From positions 16,760,012 to 16,824,011 of the forward strand of contig NC_092665.1 in the NCBI RefSeq assembly GCF_032118995.1: DNA of 64,000 bases, in the 5' to 3' direction. The notes under the pieces are model-generated. The model was not told the origin of the DNA. It was given only the letters and a program-made list of their open reading frames with translations, and ran no database searches. Positions 45,904-56,076 of this stretch are shown here, in pieces (the first letter of the stretch is position 1; each line of letters opens with the position of its first letter). Made by a program: the position numbers and the translations under genes. The DNA is from Asterias amurensis. Taxonomy: Eukaryota; Echinodermata; Asteroidea; Forcipulatida; Asteriidae.

Positions 45904-48900
45904 TTAGTTCTGACTGTCTCTTTTGCTTTTCTTTTGACGCCTTCTTTTCACAGATGCTTCACCTTTTCCCTGATAATTTTTCTGTACCTTAAGATTTTCA
46001 GCAAAAGAAGTTGTTCCTGTTGCTTTGCTGTGGTCTGCTCCAACGTGAGCAATTTGATTGGCAGATTGGAAGTCGTGTGACAGTGTTGAAACCATCTGAT
46101 TGGATGGGGTAGCTGTTGACTGTAGTGACCATCCAATTAAATCGTGATTGGTTTTAGGATGGTGGTAAGGTTGTTTTGGACCATTCTGATTGGCTGAGGT
46201 AAAGTGCCATGACTCTGTTGATGGCGCAAAGCCAGCTGCTAAACCAGGATTGGTTGAAGGTCGGTGGTGTGATCATTTTGGACCATTCTGATTGGCTGAG
46301 GTAAAGTGCTGTGACTCTGTTGATGGCGCAAAGCCAGCTTGTAAACCAGGATTGGTTGAAGGTCGGTGGTGTGATCGTTTTGGACCATTCTGATTGGCTG
46401 ATGTAAAGTGATACGACTCTGTTGATGGCGCAGAGCCAGCTGCTAAACCAGGATTGGTTGAAGGTCGGTGGTGTGATTGTTTTGGACCATTCTGATTGGC
46501 TGAGGTACAGTAGCGTGACTCTGTTGGTGAATGATTGGAAAGGGCAAATTTTGTCGAACGACAACGTTTTGAGTCGGAGTATGAGCTGTAATTGGTTGAC
46601 TGTGAATGATGCGACTGATTTGAGAACATCTGATTGGATACAGCTGAGTGGTGCATTTTTGATGACGAGGAACTGTGAGATGATGTAGAACAGAATGCTC
46701 TCGCTGAGGAATTTTGATTGGCTGATGCAATATTGAACGTCTCGGATGAATCTTTCTGGTTGGATGACTTAAAACGAGACAGTCTGCTTGATGCCATCTG
46801 ATTGGTCAACAAAGTTATATCCTCAGTATTTGATTGGCTGTCTGATGCAGACACTGGCAGTTCCTTTTGACAATCCTCTGTAAAAGAAAAAAATTACTTA
46901 TTTTTATTAAGTAATTAAATATAATTTTTTTATAACAGTGTCTAGAGAGATAAATATTTACCCAAGTAGCTAACCGAACACAATTTCACAGAACTGCTTA
47001 GCACTATGGTAAGCAGAAACAGATTGCCATTGCTATTACCTTACATCCACTCAAAATGCTATATCATGGGTGAGGTTATGCTAGCTAACTAGTGGTTGAC
47101 TGCCTCGAGCTACTGGGCAATCTCGGTGGTCTAGTTGGTAAGACACTGTTCTAGAACATTTCTGCTAGCAAGTTTGAATGTTTTGTTGACAAACCTTTTC
47201 TTTCTGTGACTTCTTCAAACAGCCATTCCTTACTGGTATCTTGGAATGGATTGACACCAGGTAGACCCTTTTGAAGTGTGGTTGTTGGGCGATAGGTTTG
47301 GACCATGGTGAAACTGTCTAGTAACTCTCCATTCTCATCAAGACATTGGTTCTCAGGCTCGGATGTAATCTCCCAGTCTGCGTCGCTGTCAGTGTCTTCA
47401 AGCGGTGTGATTGGTTGATCAGCGTCGTAGTTAGTTGCTTTGAGTTCTTTGATTAGTTGATCCGCTGTAAGAACGAGAAAGGCTGTGAATGAAGCCATTG
47501 TTGTTTTAAAGGCTTTAGGTACTTTTTGTAGAAAACAAAACGCAATGTCCACAGATTTACATTAAACTTACACAGTTTGAAGATAATGATGGTAGAAAGC
47601 TTCCCTTAAATTATTATGTGCTGAAGTGCTGTGAGAAATGAGTAACTAAAGTCACAACAAAATTGTTTACAGGTAAAAACTCACCATTCTGTCCTTCACC
47701 ACTATTACCAAGTTGACCTTCGACCTGTAGTCTTCCAGCATCCTGGCCGTTATCCATCCTTGCCTTGTGAGATTCCCAGTCAGTTTTAGAGTCCCATATG
47801 TCAGAAAGATTTATCTGCAACAAATTCTCTGGAACCTTCCACTGGTTGTCTTGGGGGTCGATCAAAGAGCAGATACAGGGGGGCAATACGTTGGCCACTC
47901 GCAGCATAAAATGGCGCCCTCTTGCATCAGTCAGGTGGTAATATTTTGCATAGGGCATGTTAGACTTGATCCGTACCTTGTACTTGTTAGAAACAGGGGA
48001 GAAAAAACACTAAATGTCAATTTGTACACTGAATCTTACTTATTCCTGCTGATCCTTTGTATACCAATTTCATATCTGGTTACTGTCTACAAACCTAGAC
48101 CAGGAGTATAGGTGCAAATTATGGTAAGCATGTAAACACTGCGTCGCCTAAAATGTGCACTACACTTATGCACAAAGGATCATTGACTCTCAAACACTTT
48201 CAAGCCAATGTAGGCTGCTCAGCACTTCACTCCCAAAATACACATACTGATGTAGAACAAAGAGAAGACATTGAATTAAAAAAAAAAAAAAAAAAAATAC
48301 ACATACTGATGTAGAACAAAGAGAAGACATTGAATTACCATACCAGGTTAATAAATAGGTTTTGGGGTCTCTTATTATGAATAATATATTCGGCAAAGCA
48401 TTCTAATTGAAACATCACACCAACTTGTTTTGTAGAGAAGTCAATGAAGAAACTCCAGTTTTAAACAAGGGAGGAAAACCCCAACAGAAAAAAAATCCAC
48501 TGCGTGAAAAATACAATCCACCTGCAAGGGTTTGGTCTGATTAGGTGGGATTTGAACCAGGGTCCACAGAGGTGAAAGGCAGGGACAGAAACCACTGAGC
48601 CATCCTGACTGCCTAAGAATTATTTGATAATCTAGTAAGGTTTGTGGTGACGCCTTGCACATAAACACTCTCACTCTCAAGATATATATCCTGGCTCTGG
48701 TAAGAACCTGTTGTTAAACAACTTAATGTTTTATGATTCTCTGGTCTGTTTCTTACCTCTCTAGAACCATCTTGTTCCAGATTCATTTCATCAAGCCTGT
48801 AAGTAATTCTTCTTGCTGCACCAGTTTTAATGTCCATGTCTCGTAGCTCCTGCTGGAAATGATGCAGTGACCCGCATGAGGTGAAGAGATCAATCAGACG

Positions 48901-51900
48901 GGACCAGTTGTAGCCATGCTTCAAAAGATGTTTGACTGTAAGCTTGCGTTGAAGACCGACAACAGAGGCTGGTAAATTCTCTGAAAAGTAAGTACAAGCA
49001 GTATTTATCATGGGTGTTGGCGTCATGTGAGATGTTTCAATAGTAACTGCGCACATATCTGTCAATATTAAAGACACCCAAGGCGCACAAAGACAAAATG
49101 ATTGGTTACAATCAAAAGAAAACTTGACACAGATTTAGAACGAATGTTTGGACAAATTTGTCTTTAAACTGGACTTGAAGCACTGAAGTGATGTAGATGT
49201 GCAAAGATCTCTTGGGAAAGTGTTCCAAACTTGTGGAGCAGCCACGCAGAATAAACCTGTCTCAATCTAACCTCAGACAGCCTTCTATGAGAGTCAGAAT
49301 AGCGAAGACCAGTTAGGTAGGTTGGAGCTTGTTGGTAGTCATATACTCTGTCAATCATCCACACTCACCTTCAAGATCAACTTTATCTTCTCGATAGTAT
49401 TTTTCTCCCTCGTAGAACTCAATCCTGAAACATTGACAAATATTTCTATGAAAAACATATAAAGTCAGGCCTCAAAGTACCCCGCGGCAATTGCAGTGAT
49501 GCCCAATGCTTTTGCTGTGGTGCCCTTTGCTTACATTTTCCTCATATAAGTGCCCCTTACCAGAGGAAAATTGCTGCGCCCCTTCAAGATGAAATTCAAG
49601 GCCTGTAACGCAATTCACCATGAGAGACACTGGCCAGTACACTTTAATACATTTTTGATTGAATAAAGAAAAATGTACAAGAGCAGGACTTGAACCTGTG
49701 ATTCCAAGGATTACAGTGCCAGTGCTCTACCAATTGAGCTATACAACCCTAAAGTTGCAGGTCAAATCTTGCTCTTCTAAATTTTTCTCTTTTCAACCAA
49801 TTTTTTTTGTTATAAATGACCATTTAACTCCGCTCTTACTGATTTTACAGGGTTGATTTGAACTGAAATCAAAGTGAGGAAGCATTTACCACTCATTTGT
49901 GTTGTAGATGGGTGTCCGATACAGCAACCAATGAAGGCTACACTGCGTATATAACTTCACAACGAGGGCACCCCGGCTTCTGGAGTCCAGCAAATCTAAA
50001 GATTAAACCCAATTACCAAGAGGACTTTGACAAAATGTTTTAAAAACAACAATCTCTTCAGAATATTGTGAAATCAAAAGTGTCCTGAAATGGGAGAAGC
50101 TGGGACACAGCTTTGCCATAAGACCAGACCATTATGTTATGCCTCTAGAACACAGATCTATCACCAGCAACAATTCTCTGCTTGCCCAATACAATCTAAT
50201 GTAAGAACCACAAGGGAAACATCTTGAGGTGATCTCTCTCCTACCATTTCTCAAGTTGTATCAGAAACTTGCAAGCCTCGACATAAACCACAAGACCCAC
50301 AGCGATTGCCATTGCCCCAGGTGCTTTTGCTGCGATGACCTCTGCAAGGTTCTAATAGAAACTTACATTTGCCCCAAGAAGTGCCCCTTACTAGAGGAGA
50401 AAATGCTGTCAAGAGCGAAGTTCAAAGCCTGAACTTGTTTGTGATCCCTGCTAGTCAAAGGTCCAGCCTTAGTTCCATTCATTGACCAGAAAGGGAATGA
50501 GTCTAAAAGACGTGATTCAAGTCTGGGCAAAGATTTGATATAAATAATGTTTCAGACCCCCCAAAAATGTACAAATAATTGGCAACCTTGATATACATAC
50601 CCTGATTAGTAAATTGAGCAGGGAACCAGTCATTAAGTAGTGAACCAAGTCCAAGAGAACGTGACTGTAAAAGCAGCGGGTGTTTGGCATCTTTGTACTA
50701 AAACACAACAGGATGGATAAGAGAACGTGACTGTAAAAGCAATGGGTGTTTGGCATCTTTGTACTAAAACACAACAGGATGGACAAGAGAACGTGACTAT
50801 AAAAGCAACGGGTGTTTGGCATCTTTGAACTAAAACACAACAGGATGGACAAGAAAACGTGACTGTAAAAGCAGCGGGTGTTTGGCATCTTTGTACTAAA
50901 ACACAACAGGATGGATAAGAGAACGTGACTGTAAAAGGAGCGGGTGTTTGGCATCTTTGTACTAAAACACAACAGGATGGATAAGAGAACGTGACTGTAA
51001 AAGCAACGGGTGTTTGGCATCTTTGTACTAAAACACAACAGGATGGACAAGAGAACGTGACTGTAAAAGCAACGGGTGTTTCGCATCTTTGTACTAAAAC
51101 ACAACAGGATGGACAAGAGAATGTGACTGTAAACGCAGCGGGTGTTTGGCATCTTTGTACTAAAACACAACAGGATGGATAAGAGAACGCGACTGTAAAA
51201 GCAATGGGTGTTTGGCATCTTTGTTCTTAAACACAACAGGATGGATAAGAGAACGTGACTGTAAAAGCAATGGGTGTTTGGCATCTTTGTACTAAAACAC
51301 AACAGGATGCAAAAAGAGCAAATTGTCAAATTTGATTTTATACAAAATTTACTATTCTTGAAGAAGTCGGATAGTTAGTAGGCATGAACTCGAAGTACAG
51401 CATTGCAGTTAATGCTCAGAATAGATAAGATAGTATGACACTTGCAGCCGATTTCACAAAACGCTAGGATTAATCCTATCTCGAGTTAAGACAAGTAACC
51501 CGTCCTAACTTAGAATGGGTTCCTTTGGATATGGAATTTATCGTGTTCTAAGATTAATCCTAAGTTAGGAAGTGTTTGGTGAAATCGACGGCTGGTCTCA
51601 AACTCCAGTCACATTTCTTAGGCCTCTGGGATCAAACTTTGACTTGAGGATTAAGAAATCAGGATTAAGGATGAATAAGTGACAGAGAAATCTGGGATAG
51701 GGTTACCTGCTTGAGGATGGGTAAAGGATCAGCATAATGAATGTTATGTGTCTCCAGGGTGGTTCTTGGGTCTATGTCATAGCTTTCCAACATTCGGAAC
51801 AAAAAGAGAAATTGAAACGTCTCTCCGCCTTGAGCAAACAAAACTATATTTTGGGGTTAGGGAAAAAAGATGAGAAACAAAAAGAAAGATTAAAATGTTT

Positions 51901-53015
51901 CTGCTCTGAAGAATGAAATTGTGGGTTAGAAGTTAAAAAATGGTACATTAGAAATACACAATAATATCAAACCAAAGTTACTGAGTAAAAGTAATGCCAC
52001 ACAGCAGTTGTGAAGACAGTTTCATGCAAGGGGGAAAAGCAGTAAAATGAAAAAATATTAAAGCAATTAAACAAGAGCTGTTCATGCACAAACTCAGCAG
52101 AACATATTGTCCACATATGGCTATATAGTATCCTTAATTCTAGACACAAGTTGCTTCCTAAAAGAACAAGACAAAAATGTCTTTATTTCTGTTAAATACC
52201 TGGATAAAGACTCAATCCCAGCTCAGAGTTTGCTGTTTCTGTTGTGTCATTGATCCATTTCAGTAAGTTAGAAACGATAGTTTCTGCTGTGGAATTTATT
52301 CCACTCTCGCCAAATCTTGGAGCATTGGTTTGCTGTGTGGATTCTTTCCCTAGCAAAAGTAATTTAAAAAAAGAGAGATAATATTATATAAAAATACAGA
52401 GTCAGGACTACAGCAAAAATACATCCCACAACAGGCAATTTCCCACTGAAAATGTACCAGCAAATTGACATTCTATCAGAGTTAAAGGCTACTTTACTCC
52501 TTGAACTATAAGGTTCAATGCGCTATCATCTCCACATGGATAAGATAGCGGAACGAACCTCATAGTTCTAGGAGGAAGGCTACCTATACTTTTATTTTAT
52601 ACTGTCCCAATAAATGGAGAGGCCTTAAACTTTGCTCTTGAAGGGGCACAGCAATTTTCCTCTGGTAATGCACACTTCTATGAGGAAAGTGTAAATTTGT
52701 AATGGAACTTTGTAAAGGGCATCACTTTCAGCAATAAGCCCATAAAGGCCATGGCACCCGGCGATTGCTGATGGGTGCAATGGGTTAAACTCATAGTAGT
52801 TTAGTTAGTATGGAATATTACCACTTACTGCAGTTGTGATGGATTCTACTATAGAACATCGGGGCATCTTCTTTGTAGGGCCAGCAATGCACCGCGATGT
52901 CCATTACTTTATGTCTCAAGAAATTGGTTCCAGACGTCTTACAGGAGAAGAAGAAGAACAGTGGCATTGTCTTATCATCATTTCTTGCCTCACAATCTTC
53001 TTGTTTGGAATCCAT
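45904..53015 (-). CDS. Unidentified 10-exon gene with disordered, repeat-bearing C-terminus
   Basis: Exons on the minus strand: 53015-52829, 52349-52200, 51828-51707, 50664-50601, 49995-49890, 49424-49369, 48980-48757, 47976-47685, 47464-47195, 46877-45904; all junctions are GT-AG and keep phase. The start ATG follows ACTCAAG. The N-terminal ~480 residues look globular, with hydrophobic cores such as FQFLFLFRMLE and HFMLRVANVLPPCIC. An acidic segment follows, ending in an aromatic motif KEWLFEE. The last exon is Ser/Asn/Gln-rich with a 34-aa tandem repeat and a basic tail (VKRRRQKKSKR). An in-frame TGA at 46,275-46,273 would end the protein at 691 aa; beyond it the same frame stays open 122 codons to a TAA (814 codons plus one stop position). 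I do not recognise the family. A meiotic TOPOVIB-like protein was considered because of the C-terminal aromatic helix, but this is weak. Confidence 0.75.
46178..46520 (-). repeat. Coding 102-bp (34-aa) tandem repeat
   Basis: About three and a half copies of a unit encoding SANQNGPKRSHHRPSTNPGL plus FAPSTES lie within the last exon of the unnamed minus-strand gene. GGACCATTCTGATTGG recurs exactly every 102 bases (46,178; 46,280; 46,382; 46,484). The Arg codon CGA after GPK in one copy is CAA in another and TGA at 46,275. Confidence 0.9.
48236..48338 (-). repeat. Poly(A) tract flanked by 42-bp direct repeats
   Basis: A 42-bp segment beginning ATACACATACTGATGTAGAA occurs on both sides of an uninterrupted run of about 21 A. 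This looks like target-primed insertion of a retrotransposon cut back to its poly(A) tail with a long target-site duplication. A simple tandem duplication with A-tract growth is the alternative. It is in an intron of the unnamed gene. Confidence 0.7.
48465..48620 (-). mobile_element. tRNA-derived SINE, second copy
   Basis: The minus strand carries an A-box TGGCTCAGTGGTTTCTG and a B-box GGTTCAAATCCCACC, closer to the Pol III consensus than the copy at 24,985. The body shares CCACCTGCAAG and AAAACCCC words with that copy. Confidence 0.65.
49470..49610 (-). repeat. Interspersed ~140-bp repeat, copy 2
   Basis: The inverse of the 29,425 copy: GGCAATTGCAGTGATGCCC, then GCTTTTGCTGTGGTGCCCTT, then CCAGAGGAAAATTGCTGCGC. 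Confidence 0.6.
49672..49748 (-). repeat. tRNA-like sequence, probable SINE head
   Basis: The minus strand reads TATAGCTCAATTGGTAGAGC (a full A-box and D-arm) and CAGGTTCAAGTCCTG (a full T-arm and B-box) at tRNA spacing. The anticodon stem does not pair and the acceptor ends match poorly, so I call it a tRNA-derived element or pseudogene rather than a working tRNA. Confidence 0.5.
50270..50435 (-). repeat. Interspersed ~140-bp repeat, copy 3
   Basis: Same family and orientation as the 49,470 copy: CACAGCGATTGCCATTGCCC, then AAGAAGTGCCCCTTACTAGA, then GAGCGAAGTTCAAAGCCTGA. Confidence 0.6.
50655..51310 (-). repeat. Ten 66-bp repeats of a 3' splice site
   Basis: The unit recurs every 66 bases (GTGACTGTAAAAG at 50,661, 50,727, 50,793 and onward to 51,255). 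On the transcribed strand each unit carries GCTTTTACAG|TCACGTTCTCTT, the acceptor plus first 12 coding bases of the 64-bp exon at 50,664-50,601. Only the last unit leads into the real exon. In the others the gene's frame meets TAG after ten codons. The 270-codon open frame across the array is in a different register and is repeat translation. Confidence 0.9.
51446..51592. mobile_element. Palindromic MITE
   Basis: 147 bp. The left end is GCCGATTTCACAAAACGCTA; the right end is the complement (AGTGTTTGGTGAAATCGACGGC). TTAATCCTA-type words occur near both ends and a CTCGAGTTAAGAC-type centre lies between. No coding potential. Confidence 0.65.
52618..52775 (+). repeat. Interspersed ~140-bp repeat, copy 4
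   Basis: Same family and orientation as the 29,425 copy: GCTCTTGAAGGGGCACAGCA, then TTTTCCTCTGGTAATGCAC, then GGCACCCGGCGATTGCTG. Confidence 0.6.
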
Positions 53016-55017
53016 CTTGAGTTTCTAGGGAATTATTGTAAGTTATTTTACTCATAAAATAAAACAGTTTTGAAATCCCTCTAAAAAAAAGTCTTAGCGA
53101 AGCCTACAAAAACAAAGCTAAGTAATTTTAAAGCCAGGGTAGTTGAATTCTGAAGACGGGAGGAGGGTTCTGATTAATATCACAACTTAATAATATAGTA
53201 AAAGGGCAATGCATTTATTATAAACATATATTAGGTCATCCCCTTAACCCTATACCGCCCTATACCATGCAAAAGTTTGCAGATCTATACAAAATAACAA
53301 TGATGATAGAACAAAACATGCTTAAATCAATGGGTATTTTTGAAGAAGGTAATTGATGTGTGAAACACAGCAATTCGTTAAAAACGAAACCACAGGCGCG
53401 CCTGATATCGTAGGACTACTATTAGTATTACTAACTATTAGTGTCGGGAAATGGAATTTACCCTCAATATATTTTATAGAATTACTAAATCCTTGCTTTT
53501 AAGATAAAGTTCATTTCAGAACTTCATCCAAAATCCTCACAAAAAGAGTACAAAAACTGCTGTCCAAAAGTTATTATACATTGTATCCACATGTTTCCAC
53601 AAGGGTAACATAAATATATAATATTCTAATACAAAGTGACCACCTGAAGGCAGGTTAATCATAATGATTTCTAAACAAACACACTACTTAGAGACTTTTT
53701 CCTTATATGTTCCCACCAGGGTGACTTAAATGCATGGAAATAGGGAGTGACAAGCTTATTAGAGCAATTTCTATGTAAACTCATTGTTTTAAGGGAGTTT
53801 TCAGAGAAAACCCACTTCCTTATTGCTATGCATTCTCTTGGTTGATTGGAAAGGTTTAGTGTCTCTCAAGGAGTGCTAGTCCTGAGCCATGGCCTTTACA
53901 GTGACTTTGTGGGTCAAGTTGAGGTAAATTGATACAAGGAGAAATTTCTCTGTCAGCGATTAGTAGTGACCAATGGCAAACATCCAATTCAAACTTACTT
54001 GTATACATATTCAGTGAACTTTTAAACTAACCAATTGAAGATTGGGCTAGCGTCAGTGACTAGTAAGTAAAGTTAGGGGTTTAAAAGGCGATGCACAGAG
54101 GATCAGGAGCCATTCCGAATTGATTAGCACAGTGAATTGAAACCTGTCAAATGAAAGATTTTGGTCATCATAGCCATAGCTCAAGTTGTAGTTTTAACAG
54201 TTAGTTATTTTGGAGTTGATTGTACTGATTTTGTTGTATTTCTTGTGTTTAAATGTGAGTTGATTCTAGTACAAATGTATAACTCTTCCTCAAGAAACTT
54301 GTGTTCAATCCAAATATCTAGAATATTGTGACTGTGTTTATGTTAACCTTTCTTACAATAAGGAGAAACAATGTTAGGTTTTACTGAGATGGAACGGATT
54401 GTTTTGTTGTCTCACGCTTCAATTGTATTGAGAGTTACTCCATTTTATTCTTAAATAGCTTCCATATCAGCCTGAGTATGGTCGTGCTGATGATGATGTG
54501 TTAAAAAGAGAAGCATTGGCTGAAAGTGTTCAGTTAGCTTCTAACTTATTGTATTAACTTGATTATTCATATTTTTGTCTTGCATTTCTTCTAATTTAAA
54601 GTGGTTTACAGTTAAACTCTACTTTGAGAGAATTGCTTTATTTTGTGGTAATAATGTTGTTAATGTTTATTGTATCACACTGCACCATAGTTCAAAGAGT
54701 TGTAACTATTAGCATCACAATGTTTTTTATGTTGGGTTTGTGCATGTAGTAATGCATGAATCCATATGTGAGTCCTGGGTTTTGAGGACAAGGACGAAGC
54801 TCTAACAACTATCCAACATTGTTAGTAATTTGTCATGTATAAGTAAAAGTGACTGTTTTATGGTTTGTTTTGATTCTCAGTGAGGGTTGTTCACAAAGTG
54901 ACCTTTGAACTACTGGTGTACTGTGTCCAGCTCAGTTTATGATAATGTAATAATGATGTGTATTTAAAACCCTTGTTTTCTATTTTACTCTCTATTTTCA
55001 GGGGTCTGTTTTCTATT
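53016..55017. other. Divergent intergenic region
   Basis: This is the left part of the 3-kb gap between the start of the minus-strand unnamed gene and the start of the plus-strand LPCAT3-like gene. It is AT-rich. No exon is recognised, and no CpG-rich promoter segment stands out. Confidence 0.45.
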
Positions 55018-55470
55018 TGAGTTTGTTTTCTATATTACGTTGTTTTGAATATCGTCTGCGTTTCTAGTTCAGATCCAAGTCAGGTCTGTATCAGTTTGAG
55101 TCTATTTGAATAAAGTCTTTGAACAGTAGTAAGTCAGAACAACTGTTTTGTGTGCATCTGTAGAGTCGTATTGAGTTTACCCGTTGAAACCCTGCGTGAA
55201 ACCACACTAAACCAATAATCTGGAATTTGATAATTACAACAAAAAGGTGTGTTTTAAACTCCGAATGAGTTTGTTTTCTATATTAAGTTGTTTTAAATAT
55301 TATTTTCGAGCCTAGTTCAGATCAAAGTCATGTCTGTATCAGTTTAAGTCTATTTGAATAAAGTCTTGGATCAGTAGTAAGTCAGAACAACTGTTTTGTG
55401 TGCATCTTTAGAGTCGTATTGAGTTTACCCGTTGAAACCCTGTGTGAAACCACACTAAACCAATAATCCG
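55018..55470 (+). repeat. Two ~205-bp direct copies, 248-bp period
   Basis: Copies at 55,018-55,222 and 55,266-55,470 begin GAGTTTGTTTTCTATATTA and end GTGAAACCACACTAAACC, at about 90% identity by eye. Each contains TTGAATAAAGTCTT, a polyadenylation-like signal, so they may be duplicated ends of an old LTR or other retroelement. Confidence 0.7.
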
Positions 55471-56076
55471 AGTTGAGAATACCGTGTACAACTCTAAGTT
55501 GGTACTTGTTGACCACAAAGTTGGTAATTTAATACCACAAAGTTGGTAATTTAATCCTTTTATAGTTATACAGTCAAAAAGTTTTATCTTATACAAAATG
55601 ACATGTTCTCTAATAAGATTTTGTTGTTTTCGCAATCTTTTGTTACATGCTGACTATAGACTGTTTTAGAACTGCATTGGTGTGTATCAACTATATATCA
55701 GTTAACATATTTAATAATAATCTTGCACTTCTTTGGCCCCCCCCCCCCCCCAAATTTAATCTTTGCCCCCACTTGCCCCACCAAATGAAAATGTCTAGTT
55801 ACGCCACTGCCTCCATGCTGGGTCTATCCCAAAATGTACTCTCTGTCCTTACTCTATGATTATATCATCAGTGGCCAGGAATGTGTCCATCAAAATTACT
55901 CCTTTGCACGAAAACCTCTCTCTTCCCTTCACCGCAAAAATATAATCGCCCGGGATCGTGTGTTCTTTTCGAGTCGAGGGGCCAGGAGTTGAAGGTCAGA
56001 GTTCAATTCGGGTCATCAATCAATACTCTTATTGCAGCAGATTGCGCTGGCATCATCCGCATAGGACGGACACAAA

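Noticed and set aside
46154..46730. Alternative-frame ORFs over the 34-aa coding repeat
   Set aside because: They are shadow frames of the 102-bp repeat; the spliced exon phase selects the SANQNGPK frame.
49164..49364. 66-codon minus-strand frame in an intron of the unnamed gene
   Set aside because: The exon at 49,369-49,424 and its donor end just before it; the frame looks like part of a dispersed repeat with no splice support.
49672..49748. Functional tRNA gene
   Set aside because: A- and B-boxes are excellent but the anticodon stem does not pair and the acceptor ends do not match well; similar tRNA-like heads occur elsewhere in the window as SINEs.
50517..51329. 270-codon minus-strand frame of repeated KMPNTRCFYSHVLLSILLCF-type units
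   Set aside because: It is translation of the 66-bp splice-site repeat in a register different from the real exon; there is no start or domain of its own.
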